Shown here: in pieces, positions 8,201-16,408 of the stretch | Layout of the letters: every line of letters starts with the position of its first letter | Position numbering within the stretch: the stretch's first letter is position 1 | Source: Zobellella denitrificans | Lineage (GTDB): Bacteria; Pseudomonadota; Gammaproteobacteria; Enterobacterales; Aeromonadaceae | Direction of reading: 5' to 3' | Assembly (NCBI RefSeq): GCF_002237365.1 | Contig: NZ_NMUO01000024.1 | Coordinates: 1 to 42,775, forward strand | DNA length: 42,775 nt | Made by a program: the position numbers and the translations under genes | Notes under the pieces: generated by a model | Seen by the model: the letters and a program-made list of their open reading frames with translations, nothing else | Told to the model about the DNA's origin: nothing | The model's database searches: none

Positions 8201-9748
8201 ATGTTAGATGCGAATCTCAAAAAACAACTGGACACCTACCTGCAGAACATCGTCTCTCCGATAGAGATCAGCGTGTCCGGTGATGACAGCCCCAAATCCA
8301 AAGAATTGCTGGAACTGGCCGCCGAGATCAGCGGGCTTTCCGGCAACATCAGCCTCAAGGAAGCCGCCGCCGGCCGCACTCCCAGCATGAGCGTCGCCCC
8401 CGCCGGGCAGGCGCCGCGGGTAAGCTTTGCCGGCATTCCGATGGGCCACGAATTCACCTCGCTGGTACTGGCCCTGCTGCAGGCCGGCGGCCATCCGTCC
8501 AAGGCCTCCCCCGAGTTGCTGGAGCAGATCCGCAACCTCGAGGGCCAGTTCCATTTTGAAACCTACATCTCCCTGTCCTGCCAGAACTGTCCGGACGTGG
8601 TGCAGGCGCTCAACCTGATGGCGACCCTGAACCCCAACATCAGCCACGTGATGATCGACGGCGCCCTGTTCCAGGACGAGGTGAACCAGCGCCAGGTGAT
8701 GGCGGTGCCCGCCGTCTACCTGAACGGCGAACACTTCGGCCAGGGTCGCATGAGCCTGGAAGAGATCATCGGCAAACTCGACACCGGCGCCGCCGAGCGC
8801 AAGGCCGCCGCCCTCGACGAAAAAGCCCCCTACGACGTGCTGATCGTCGGCGGAGGCCCGGCCGGTGCCGCCGCCGCCATCTACGCCGCCCGCAAGGGCA
8901 TTCGCACCGGCCTGGTGGCCGAGCGCTTCGGCGGCCAGGTGATGGACACCGTCGGCATCGAAAACTTCATTTCCGTGCCCTACACCGAAGGCCCGAAGCT
9001 GGCCGCCAGCCTGGAGCAGCACGTCAGGGAATACGGGGTGGACATCATCACCGACCAGCGTGCCGCCGGCATCCGCCGCGGGGAGCTTATCGAGCTGCCG
9101 CTGGCCAGCGGCGCCACCCTCAGGGGCAGGGCGGTGATCCTGGCCACCGGGGCGCGCTGGCGCGAGTTGAAGGTGCCCGGCGAGGCCGAATACCGTACCA
9201 GGGGCGTGGCCTACTGCCCGCACTGCGACGGCCCCTTCTTCAAGGGCAAGAGGGTGGCGGTGGTCGGCGGCGGCAACTCGGGCATTGAAGCGGCCATCGA
9301 TCTGGCCGGTATCGTCGAACACGTGACCGTGCTGGAGTTCGCCGACAGCCTGCGCGCCGATGAGGTGCTGCAACGCAAGGCCCGCTCCATGGGCAATATC
9401 GACATCATCATGAATGCCCAGACCACCGCAGTGCTGGGCGACGGCAGCAAGGTCACCGGCATGCAGTACACCGACCGGGTCAGCGGCGAGAGCAAACGGC
9501 TGGAGGTGGCGGGCATCTTCGTGCAGATAGGCCTGGTGCCCAACACCGAGTTCCTGCAGGGCTCGGAAGTGGAGCTGACCCGCTTCGGCGAGGTGGTGAT
9601 CGACGCCCGAGGCGCCACCTCCATGGCCGGGGTGTTCGCCGCTGGCGACGCCACCACTGTGCCCTACAAGCAGATCATCATTTCCATGGGCGCCGGCGCC
9701 ACCGCCGCCCTCGGCGCCTTCGACCACCTGATCCGCGCCGGCTCGTAA
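8201..9748 (+). CDS. ahpF: Alkyl hydroperoxide reductase flavoprotein subunit
   Basis: This is the NADH-dependent disulfide reductase (515 aa) that regenerates AhpC. An N-terminal tandem thioredoxin-fold domain (~1-200) carries CQNC (C127, C130). The thioredoxin-reductase-like part has the FAD motif [11 protein letters not shown] (~216-226), the redox pair CPHC (C339, C342) and the NADH motif [12 protein letters not shown] (~354-365). Length is close to E. coli AhpF (521 aa). The start at 8201 follows AGGA at normal distance. It lies 93 bp after ahpC across a terminator, and convergent to oxyR with a shared terminator downstream. Confidence 0.97.
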   Translation: MLDANLKKQLDTYLQNIVSPIEISVSGDDSPKSKELLELAAEISGLSGNISLKEAAAGRTPSMSVAPAGQAPRVSFAGIPMGHEFTSLVLALLQAGGHPSKASPELLEQIRNLEGQFHFETYISLSCQNCPDVVQALNLMATLNPNISHVMIDGALFQDEVNQRQVMAVPAVYLNGEHFGQGRMSLEEIIGKLDTGAAERKAAALDEKAPYDVLIVGGGPAGAAAAIYAARKGIRTGLVAERFGGQVMDTVGIENFISVPYTEGPKLAASLEQHVREYGVDIITDQRAAGIRRGELIELPLASGATLRGRAVILATGARWRELKVPGEAEYRTRGVAYCPHCDGPFFKGKRVAVVGGGNSGIEAAIDLAGIVEHVTVLEFADSLRADEVLQRKARSMGNIDIIMNAQTTAVLGDGSKVTGMQYTDRVSGESKRLEVAGIFVQIGLVPNTEFLQGSEVELTRFGEVVIDARGATSMAGVFAAGDATTVPYKQIIISMGAGATAALGAFDHLIRAGS

Positions 9749-9770
9749 CGGCGCCGGCGCCTCACAACGC

Positions 9771-9806
9771 AAAAAAGGCGGAGTACCCCGGTACTCCGCC
9801 TTTTCT
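9771..9806. terminator. Bidirectional terminator between ahpF and oxyR
   Basis: AAAAGGCGGAGTACC (9773-9787) and GGTACTCCGCCTTTT (9790-9804) form a 15-bp stem around CC. A-run and T-run ends serve both strands, ending ahpF from the left and oxyR from the right. Confidence 0.9.
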
Positions 9807-9808
9807 GT

Positions 9809-10708
9809 TTACAGCAGTTCGCTTACCAGCTCGCCCAGCCGGTAGAAGGTTTCCACCCGGGTGGCGGTGGGCCGCCACACCAGGCCGATATCCCGGTAGG
9901 CCTTGTCGCCCTGGGGCGCCATGGCGACGATCTCGGTGTTGGCGAGGATACCGGCGTCGATCGCCATTTGCGGCAGGAAGGTGGTACCGAGGCCGGCGCC
10001 CACCATCTGCACCAGGGTATGCAGGCTGGTGGCGGCGAAGGGGTTGACCTTGCGGCTGTCGGTCAGCTTGCAGGCGCTCACCGCGTGCTCGGTCAGGCAG
10101 TGCTCCTGCTCCAGCAGGAAGATGCTCTGATCCGGCAGGTCGGCATAGTCTACCGGCACCCGGCCATGCCGCCTGGCCTGCTCCTGGTGCATCACCAGCA
10201 CGAAGGGATCCTGGCCCAGTACCCGGGTCTGCAGCCCCTCGGTGTCGGTGGGCAGGGCCAGCAACAGCAGGTCCAGCTCGCCGGCCCGCAGCAGGGACAG
10301 CAACTGCGGCGTGGTGTCCTCCCGCAGCAACAACTGCAGTTCGGGATAGTGCCGGCGGCAGCGCTGCACCAGCCCACTCAGCAAAAAAGGCGCTATGGTG
10401 GGAATGCACCCCAGGCGGATGGCCCCCTGCATGGCGCCTTTCTGCCCTTCCACCAGTTCCATCAGCTCCCGGGTCTGGGCCAGCAGTTCCCGGGCCCGCA
10501 CCACAACCTGCCGGCCGAGCGGCGTCATCACGAACGCCTTGTGATCCCGCTCGATCAGCTCGCCGCCGAGCAGGCTTTCCAGGTTCTGCAGGCCGGTGCT
10601 CAGGGTGGACTGGCTGACGAAACAGGCCTTGGCGGCCCGGTTGAAGTTCTGGTGCTCGTCCAGGGCCACCAGGTAGGTCAATTGCTTCAGGCTGGGCAGA
10701 CGACTCAT
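9809..10708 (-). CDS. oxyR: Hydrogen peroxide-inducible transcriptional activator OxyR
   Basis: This LysR-type regulator (299 aa) is activated by disulfide formation on peroxide exposure. The N-terminal winged-helix domain includes FNRAAKACFVSQSTLSTGL (~22-40). The two redox cysteines are present as C204 (EQEHCLTEH) and C213 (AVSACKL), the same 9-residue spacing as C199/C208 in E. coli OxyR, which separates it from generic LysR proteins. It is encoded next to its likely targets ahpC and ahpF, and an OxyR operator lies upstream of ahpC. The start MSRLPSLKQLTYL lacks a long extension and matches the family; a longer upstream reading frame is not needed. Confidence 0.95.
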   Translation of the reverse strand: MSRLPSLKQLTYLVALDEHQNFNRAAKACFVSQSTLSTGLQNLESLLGGELIERDHKAFVMTPLGRQVVVRARELLAQTRELMELVEGQKGAMQGAIRLGCIPTIAPFLLSGLVQRCRRHYPELQLLLREDTTPQLLSLLRAGELDLLLLALPTDTEGLQTRVLGQDPFVLVMHQEQARRHGRVPVDYADLPDQSIFLLEQEHCLTEHAVSACKLTDSRKVNPFAATSLHTLVQMVGAGLGTTFLPQMAIDAGILANTEIVAMAPQGDKAYRDIGLVWRPTATRVETFYRLGELVSELL

Positions 10709-10859
10709 TGAACAACTCGATTAGGGCTATCTGTTTATTTCGGTTCTCTAACGCTATCACAGCCTCTACACTGGCCGCTATCGAATGAGTTCCCTTTTCT
10801 GTCCCAAGTATGCCTACTTGTTACAGTCCCGGGGCGGCAGGATGCCTGCCCCACCTTTC

Positions 10860-11858
10860 TCAGTTTCCGCTCTGCAACTGGGCCTTAAGGTTCGGCGGGG
10901 TACCCCTGATCACCAGGGTGTCGGTGGCGGCGTCGTACTGGATGCGCTCGCCCAGCAGCTTCTGATCGAAGCTGATGGTCAGGCCGCCGCCCGAACCCAC
11001 GTACTTGGTCAGCCCCTTGAGCGCGGATCTGTCCACCGGGAAGCGCTCTTCCAGCTGGTATTCCTCGCTGACGAACTGGTAGAAGTCCAGGTCATCGTCC
11101 CGGCCCAGCTCGGCGGACAGCTCGCGCAGCTCCAGCTCCTCCCCTTCCTTGAGCTGATCGCGACAGTACTTGCTCACCAGTGCCTTGCTCTCCAGCTTCT
11201 CCTCGGTGCTGAGCTGGCGGGACTCGCAATAGTCGTCCACCGCCTTCAGCAGGCCCTGGCTCTGGGCCTTGGGATCCATGCCCTCCACGCAGGACAGGAA
11301 GTTGAGGAAAAAGTCAGACACCTTGCGTCCTGCCCGGCCCTTGATAAAGGAGAAATAACGGCGCGACTCGGGGCGGGTCTGCAATTCGGTCAGATCCAGG
11401 CGGGCGGCCAGCTGCATCCTGCCCAGATCCAGGTAGCTGGCGTGGCTGACTTCCAGCTTGTCGGTGACGGTGACGCTGTCCTTGTTGTCGAGCAGGGCGA
11501 TCAGCAAATAGTGGGCGCCGAGCCACTGGTAGCGCACGAACAGCAGCACGCCGGCCTCGTTCATCTCCAGCCGGTGCAGTTCGCCCAGCAGCCGCTCGGC
11601 CGCCAAGTGGGAAAAGGCGGCGAAGGTCAGGCTCTGATCCTGCACCCGCCGCACCAGGTCGCGAAAACCGGTGTCCTCCTCGCTGAAATAGCCGAACACC
11701 TTGCCCGCCTTGGTGTTGTAGATATGGTGCAACTCGCCCATCAGTTGGTTCACCGCGGGCCCGGTGGCCAGCTCCTGCTCCCGGGTGGCAAGCTGGGTTT
11801 GGCCCTGCTCATCGAGAAAAAGGGAATGTACTATGATGTGTTCGATATCCAAGCTCAT
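10860..11858 (-). CDS. yejK: Nucleoid-associated protein YejK (NdpA family)
   Basis: This nucleoid-associated 37-kDa family protein (332 aa; E. coli YejK is 335 aa) is known to associate with the spermidine nucleoid and interact with topoisomerases. It opens MSLDIEHIIVHSLFLDEQGQ and carries family segments such as FGYFSEEDTGFRDLV and KTKYVGSG-like LTKYVGSGGGLTISF near the C terminus. It is divergent from yejL and lapC, the same arrangement as yejK/yejL/yejM in enterobacteria, which supports the identity. No membrane segment or signal peptide is visible. Confidence 0.93.
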   Translation of the reverse strand: MSLDIEHIIVHSLFLDEQGQTQLATREQELATGPAVNQLMGELHHIYNTKAGKVFGYFSEEDTGFRDLVRRVQDQSLTFAAFSHLAAERLLGELHRLEMNEAGVLLFVRYQWLGAHYLLIALLDNKDSVTVTDKLEVSHASYLDLGRMQLAARLDLTELQTRPESRRYFSFIKGRAGRKVSDFFLNFLSCVEGMDPKAQSQGLLKAVDDYCESRQLSTEEKLESKALVSKYCRDQLKEGEELELRELSAELGRDDDLDFYQFVSEEYQLEERFPVDRSALKGLTKYVGSGGGLTISFDQKLLGERIQYDAATDTLVIRGTPPNLKAQLQSGN

Positions 11859-11935
11859 AACAGATTGCCGTAGAGTTGCCAGAAGGGGTGGGGTATTATA
11901 GTCGCCCTGTCACCAAGTTACATGATTGAACGCCC

Positions 11936-12163
11936 ATGCCCGTCCTTTCCAAATACGATAAACAATACGACCAACTGCTGAGCGAGCTGGAAGCCGTGAT
12001 GGACAAGCATCAGGCCCCGGCGGATCTGCGGCTGATGGTGCTGGGCAACCTGGTCACCCATGTGCTCAACCACCAGATCGCCCCCGGGCAGCGGAAGGCC
12101 ATCGCCGACAAGTTCGCCAAGGTGCTCACCGCCTCCGTCGACACACAAAAAGGGGCTCATTAA
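11936..12163 (+). CDS. yejL: Small conserved protein YejL (DUF1414)
   Basis: This is a 75-aa protein of the YejL family, of unknown function. The sequence MPVLSKYDKQYDQLLSELEA and LGNLVTHVLNHQIAPGQR are family hallmarks. It lies 77 bp from divergent yejK and 32 bp before lapC, as in the E. coli yejKLM locus. Length equals that of E. coli YejL (75 aa). Confidence 0.93.
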   Translation: MPVLSKYDKQYDQLLSELEAVMDKHQAPADLRLMVLGNLVTHVLNHQIAPGQRKAIADKFAKVLTASVDTQKGAH

Positions 12164-12195
12164 GAGCCTTTTTGTTAGCCGAAACAGTCTGAACC

Positions 12196-14049
12196 ATGGT
12201 CGAAACCGGTAACCTCTATCGCGATAATGTTTCCCGCCTGATTGGCTGGGGACATTGGTTCGTGTTTTTCAATATCCTGCTGGCCATGGCGGTGTCGAGC
12301 CGCTACCTGCTGGCCGCCGGCTGGCCCGAGACTCCCCTCGGCATCGGCTACATGCTGGTAAGCTGGGTCGGGCATTTCGCCTTTCTGACCTTCTTCACCT
12401 ATCTGCTGACCCTGTTTCCCCTCACCTTCCTGCTGCCCAGGCTCAGGGCGGTGCAATTCCTGGGCGCGGCCATCGCCACCGGGGCCCTGACCCTGTTGCT
12501 GGTGGATACCCAGGTATTCAGCCTGTTCAAGTTCCACCTCAACCCCACCGTCTGGCGGCTGCTGCTGGATCAGGCCCAGGCCGAGGAGGCCTCCGGCTGG
12601 GGCTGGCTGTTCGTCTGGGTACCGCTGCTGTTCCTGTTCGAACTGTGGCTGGCGGCCTGGCTGTGGCGCTGGAGTCAGCGCCGGCGACGCTCCCTGGCCC
12701 TGCCCCTGGCCCTGCCGTTGCTGGTAAGCTTCTTCCTCACCCACAGCGTGCACATCTGGGCCGATGCCCTGGTTTATACCCCCATCACCAACCAGAAGGC
12801 CAACTTCCCGCTGTCCTATCCCATGACCGCCAAGAGCTTCCTGATCAAGCAGGGCTGGCTGGATGCGGATCAATACCGGCAACTGTCGCAACAGGCCGCC
12901 GACCAGCCCCAGCGCCGGCTGAACTACCCGCTGCGCCCGCTGTCGGTATCGGCGCCGGCGCACGCGCCCAATATCCTGCTGCTGGTGGTCGACGGTCTGC
13001 GCGCCGACCAGCTCGACGCCATCACCATGCCCAACCTGTACCGCTTCGCCGAGCGGAACCTGCGCTTCGACGACCACCTCAGCGCCGGCAACCAGCCCCA
13101 GTCCGCCCTGTTCAGCCTGTTCTACAGCCTGCCGGCCCACTATCGCCACGACGCCGAAGTAGAAGGCATGGCCCCGGCGCTGATCGACGAGCTGCAACGC
13201 CAGGACTACCGTTTCGGCCTGTTCGCCAGCGGCGGCCTGGCACAGCCGCTGTATGAGAACGCCGTCTTTTCCAGCCTGCGCAACCAGTCCTTCGCTACCG
13301 CCCCCGGCGGTGCCGAAGGCGACCGCCAGGTGCTGGCCGGCTTCGCCGACTGGCTGACGGAGCAGGACGAGTTGCGGCCCTGGTTCTCCTTCCTGTACCT
13401 GGATGCCCTCAAGGCACTGGATTTGCCGGCGGACACCCTGGGCCCCTTCCAGCCCTCCCTGGAACGCCTCAATCCGGCCCTGGCCTATCATGACGAGCAG
13501 CGCGAGGCCCTGTTCAACCGTTACCGCAACGCCGTGTTCTACACCGATCAGCTGCTGGGCCAGTTGCTGGCCCTGGCCCAGCGGCCCGGCAGCCGGGACA
13601 CCCTGATCATCGTGACCTCGGGTCACGGCATGGAATTCAACGACAACGGCAACAACACCTGGGGCTTCGGCAGCGCCTATTCGCCCCAGCAGTTGCAGGT
13701 GCCCCTGGTGATCGGCTGGCCCGGTCAGGCCCAGGCCCGGTTTACCCATCCGACCAGCCAGCTGGATCTGGTGCCCACCCTGATGCAGCAGGTACTGGGT
13801 GTGCAGAGTCCGATGCGCAGCTACAGCACCGGGCAATCGCTGTTCGAGATAGTACCCGAGCGTTGGCGACTGGCATCGGACGAAGAGGAATATGTCATCT
13901 ACCAGCAGGACGAGATCACCCTGTTCAACCGGCGGGGCGATTTCCAGTTACTGAGCGCGGCGGACTACCGGGTCAAGGCCGATGCCAGCCCGGAGCTGTC
14001 GCTGCTGCTGCAGGTGATGAATGAGCTGAACCGTTTTCAGGCGAAATAA
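12196..14049 (+). CDS. lapC: Inner-membrane LPS-synthesis regulator LapC (YejM/PbgA)
   Basis: This inner-membrane protein (617 aa) has an N-terminal multi-helix domain (DUF3413, ~residues 15-190, hydrophobic segments near 15-35, 48-65, 80-100, 137-155 and 165-185) and a periplasmic sulfatase-like domain (~250-600) that opens NILLLVVDGLRADQL. In E. coli the homologue binds LapB and controls FtsH-mediated turnover of LpxC, setting LPS levels; transfer of that role to this protein is inference. Domain hallmarks include VTSGHGMEFNDNGNNTWG (sulfatase fold). It is somewhat longer than E. coli YejM (586 aa). The start at 12196 gives MVETGNLYRDNVSRLIGW. It is followed directly by a heptanucleotide array. 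Confidence 0.93.
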   Translation: MVETGNLYRDNVSRLIGWGHWFVFFNILLAMAVSSRYLLAAGWPETPLGIGYMLVSWVGHFAFLTFFTYLLTLFPLTFLLPRLRAVQFLGAAIATGALTLLLVDTQVFSLFKFHLNPTVWRLLLDQAQAEEASGWGWLFVWVPLLFLFELWLAAWLWRWSQRRRRSLALPLALPLLVSFFLTHSVHIWADALVYTPITNQKANFPLSYPMTAKSFLIKQGWLDADQYRQLSQQAADQPQRRLNYPLRPLSVSAPAHAPNILLLVVDGLRADQLDAITMPNLYRFAERNLRFDDHLSAGNQPQSALFSLFYSLPAHYRHDAEVEGMAPALIDELQRQDYRFGLFASGGLAQPLYENAVFSSLRNQSFATAPGGAEGDRQVLAGFADWLTEQDELRPWFSFLYLDALKALDLPADTLGPFQPSLERLNPALAYHDEQREALFNRYRNAVFYTDQLLGQLLALAQRPGSRDTLIIVTSGHGMEFNDNGNNTWGFGSAYSPQQLQVPLVIGWPGQAQARFTHPTSQLDLVPTLMQQVLGVQSPMRSYSTGQSLFEIVPERWRLASDEEEYVIYQQDEITLFNRRGDFQLLSAADYRVKADASPELSLLLQVMNELNRFQAK

Positions 14050-14053
14050 CGGG

Positions 14054-14127
14054 CTGGTGACTGGTGACTGGTGACTGGTGACTGGTGACTGGTGACTGGT
14101 GACTGGTGACTGGTGACTGGTGACTGG
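14054..14127. repeat. Heptanucleotide tandem array (CTGGTGA), about 10.5 copies
   Basis: The 74 bp consist of perfect repeats of a 7-base unit, starting 4 bp after the lapC stop. It is followed by a non-repeated tail that ends in a 17-base segment (14147-14163) almost identical to one after the second array at 21881-21926. Reading frames through it only give SHQSPVT repeats and are not genes. Confidence 0.95.
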
Positions 14128-14146
14128 CAATATTATCGCTGCCTCC

Positions 14147-14163
14147 AATCCCCGGTCACCAAT
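14147..14163. repeat. Conserved tail of heptamer array element
   Basis: AATCCCCGGTCACCAAT differs by one base from 21944-21960. Its reverse complement starts ATTGGTGAC, so it contains an inverted copy of the array unit. It ends 9 bp before the stop codon of the minus-strand NlpC gene. Confidence 0.7.
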
Positions 14164-14171
14164 GTTCTTTT

Positions 14172-14699
14172 TCAGATGTCGTCCAGCAGGCGGCGGGCCT
14201 GCCAGTAGCGGCTGCGCCAGTAGACGTTGTCCAGGCGGGAGATGGTGACCCCCACGCTGGAAGAGGCATGGGCGAACTTGCCGTCACCGATGTAGATGCC
14301 GTTGTGCTGGCCGCTGCCGGTGCGGAAGAACACCAGATCCCCGGGCTGCAGCTCGTTCTTGCCGATCGCCCGCCCCAGGTTGACCTGTTCATAGGTGCTG
14401 CGCGGCAGCTCCATGCCGAACACTTCCTGGTACATGGTACGGGTAAAGGCCGAACAGTCGATGCCTTCGGCATCCACCCCGCCGAAGCGATAGGGCACGC
14501 CGCGCCAGCGTTGGTACACCTGATGCAAATCCTGCACGGTTCCCACGGAACGCCTGGGCTTCATCGGGCCGGTACTGATGCTGTAAGTCAGGGAAGAAGA
14601 CGGTTTTTTTCCAGCCATCTTTTTGCCTGACTCCGGGCTCGGGGCGCTGCTGCAACCGGCGACCAGGAGCACACTGCTTAGAATTATGACCTTTTTCAT
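14172..14699 (-). CDS. NlpC/P60 family lipoprotein peptidase (MepS-like)
   Basis: This is a predicted outer-membrane or periplasm-anchored cysteine peptidase of peptidoglycan (175 aa). A signal peptide ends in the lipobox LVAGC with lipidated C16. The NlpC/P60 domain (~55-170) shows the catalytic cysteine C82 in EGIDCSAF and the candidate histidines H132 (GQHNGIYIG) and H144 (FAHASS). Family members such as E. coli MepS (Spr) cut D-Ala-mDAP crosslinks. Which endopeptidase it corresponds to cannot be decided here. It is convergent to lapC and divergent from the phosphopantetheinyl transferase gene 71 bp away. Confidence 0.9.
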   Translation of the reverse strand: MKKVIILSSVLLVAGCSSAPSPESGKKMAGKKPSSSLTYSISTGPMKPRRSVGTVQDLHQVYQRWRGVPYRFGGVDAEGIDCSAFTRTMYQEVFGMELPRSTYEQVNLGRAIGKNELQPGDLVFFRTGSGQHNGIYIGDGKFAHASSSVGVTISRLDNVYWRSRYWQARRLLDDI

Positions 14700-14770
14700 G
14701 CAAATAATGGCAACCAGCTATCAATCTGAAAGATACTAGAGCAGATCCAGGGTATTTTGCAAAAGAGAAT

Positions 14771-15490
14771 ATGAGCAAAAACAACGATATCGTCACCAAG
14801 TTACTAATTTGTGACAGTGCGAACATAAAACTGCCGGAAAATGCTCAAAAAATACTCTCCCCGGCGGAGCACAAGCGCCTGGCCGGCATCCGCCATCCGG
14901 GACAGGCCCGTTTGTTCCTGCTGGGTCGCTACCTGCTGCGCCGCTGGCTCGCCGTCCACCTGGCGGAGGATCCGGGACGGATCCCCATCCGGATCGACAG
15001 CAGGGGCAAGCCCCGCCTCGACCGGCCGGGCTGGCACTTCAACATCAGCCACAGCGGCACCCTGCTGGCGCTGGCCATCGGTAACGCCGGCCCGCTCGGC
15101 GTCGATCTGGAAGGACGACGACTGGATCCTGCCAGGATCCTTCGCCTCGCCCACCGTTACCTGAGTGACACCGAGCAGCGGTGGCTGGCCCACAGCCGCG
15201 AGCCGGAATTGGACTTTATCCGCCTCTGGACGGTCAAGGAAGCGGTGCTCAAGGCCCAGGGCGGCGGCATCGCCAACAACCTGCAGCGGGTACAGTGGCA
15301 GGCGGGCAGCCACCGGGCTCTGTTCGACGACCAGCCTTACCGGCTGTATCAGTACCCCCTGGACAGGGCCTGGCTGACCCTGGCGGTGGCGGGCACGGAT
15401 GGCCCCCCGCCCCTGCTGCTGCGCCTCCCGGATTTGCCCTTCGACCTTGAAATCGGCGGCCCCCAGCCCAATCTAACCATAAACCCTTAA
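14771..15490 (+). CDS. 4'-phosphopantetheinyl transferase superfamily protein
   Basis: This transferase (239 aa) moves phosphopantetheine from CoA to a serine of carrier proteins. The signature residues are present: NISHSG (~91-96), GVDLE (~110-114) with the Mg-binding Asp/Glu, and WTVKEAVLKAQGGG (~153-166). The length and two-lobe pattern fit the Sfp/AcpT group rather than the short AcpS. No polyketide or non-ribosomal peptide genes are nearby, so a general AcpT-like role is more likely than a dedicated one. The start at 14771 has only a weak ribosome site (AGAGAA); cnoX follows 13 bp after its stop. Confidence 0.9.
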   Translation: MSKNNDIVTKLLICDSANIKLPENAQKILSPAEHKRLAGIRHPGQARLFLLGRYLLRRWLAVHLAEDPGRIPIRIDSRGKPRLDRPGWHFNISHSGTLLALAIGNAGPLGVDLEGRRLDPARILRLAHRYLSDTEQRWLAHSREPELDFIRLWTVKEAVLKAQGGGIANNLQRVQWQAGSHRALFDDQPYRLYQYPLDRAWLTLAVAGTDGPPPLLLRLPDLPFDLEIGGPQPNLTINP

Positions 15491-15503
15491 CGAGACCTCG
15501 AAC

Positions 15504-16340
15504 ATGATCGTTGACATCAATGTGCAGAACTTCCAGCAGGCGCTGATCCAGGCCTCCATGAGCAAGACGGTGGTGATCTACTTCCATGCCCAGCAGATCC
15601 CCGAATGCCAGACGGTGGGCCCGGTGGTGGAACGCCTGATCGGCGCCGACAACGGTCATATCGATCTGGCCCGGGTCGATGTCGCCGATCCGCAACTGCA
15701 GAGCCTGGCGGTCCAGCTGGGGCTGCAGGCCCTGCCGGCCCTGGTCGCCTTCAAGGACGCCCAGCCGGTGGACATACTGGAAGGCCCCCAGGACGAAGCC
15801 GCCCTCAAGGCCTTTCTGCAACCCTACCAACCCAACGAAGCCGCGCTGTTGCTGGAGCAGGCCAAGCAGACCCTGGGCCTGGATCCCCAGGCCGCCTACG
15901 GCCTGCTGCAGCAGGCCCGGGCGCTGGAGGACAGCGCCGCCATCCGCCTGAGCCTGGCCGAAGCCGCCCTGGCCCTGAACAAGCTGGAGGAAACCAAGCA
16001 ACTGCTGGCGACCATCGGCATGGCCGATCAGGACAGCCAGTACCAGCATATCCTGGCCCGGCTGGAGCTGGCGGAAGAAGCCGCCGACAGCCCCGAACTG
16101 CGCGAGCTGGAGCAGAAGCTGGCCGACGCCCCGGACTCGCTGGAATTGAAGGAAGAACTGGCGGTGCTCTACTTCCAGGCCGGTCGCCAGGAAGAGGCCC
16201 TGCAACTGCTGGTCGAGGTGCTGCAGCAGGATCTGGGCTTCGGCGAGGCCAAGAAGCGTTTCCTCGACATGCTCACCACCATGGGTGCCGATCCCGTCGC
16301 CTCCCGCTACCGCCGCAAGCTCTACAGCATGCTCTACTGA
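15504..16340 (+). CDS. cnoX: Chaperedoxin CnoX (YbbN), thioredoxin-TPR protein
   Basis: This cytoplasmic holdase (278 aa) has an N-terminal thioredoxin domain (~1-105) and C-terminal TPR-like helices (~115-278). The redox motif is reduced to a single cysteine: the position of CxxC reads IPEC (C35). E. coli CnoX likewise lacks the first cysteine (SQHC), and it works as a chaperone that hands substrates to DnaK/GroEL rather than as a thioredoxin. It follows the phosphopantetheinyl transferase gene by 13 bp and is probably cotranscribed. A bidirectional terminator follows. Confidence 0.92.
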   Translation: MIVDINVQNFQQALIQASMSKTVVIYFHAQQIPECQTVGPVVERLIGADNGHIDLARVDVADPQLQSLAVQLGLQALPALVAFKDAQPVDILEGPQDEAALKAFLQPYQPNEAALLLEQAKQTLGLDPQAAYGLLQQARALEDSAAIRLSLAEAALALNKLEETKQLLATIGMADQDSQYQHILARLELAEEAADSPELRELEQKLADAPDSLELKEELAVLYFQAGRQEEALQLLVEVLQQDLGFGEAKKRFLDMLTTMGADPVASRYRRKLYSMLY

Positions 16341-16354
16341 GTACAATTTCGAAG

Positions 16355-16398
16355 ACAAAAAAGGGCGGGGATCATCGAGATGACCCCCGCCCTTTTTG
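16355..16398. terminator. Bidirectional terminator between cnoX and the symporter gene
   Basis: AAAAAGGGCGGGG (16358-16370) pairs with CCCCGCCCTTTTT (16385-16397) around a 14-base loop. A and T runs on the two sides serve both converging genes. Confidence 0.9.
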
Positions 16399-16408
16399 TT
16401 CCGCCCGA

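Noticed and set aside
10709-10859. OxyR autoregulatory site upstream of oxyR
   Set aside because: ATAG-like pieces are present, but only about two of four quarter-sites fit the spacing, which is too weak to call.
14054-14127. CRISPR array
   Set aside because: The repeats are 7 bases long with no spacers and there are no cas genes.
13948-14148. Minus-strand frame with SHQSPVT repeats
   Set aside because: It is only the translation of the heptamer array plus antisense of lapC. No ribosome site or domain is present.
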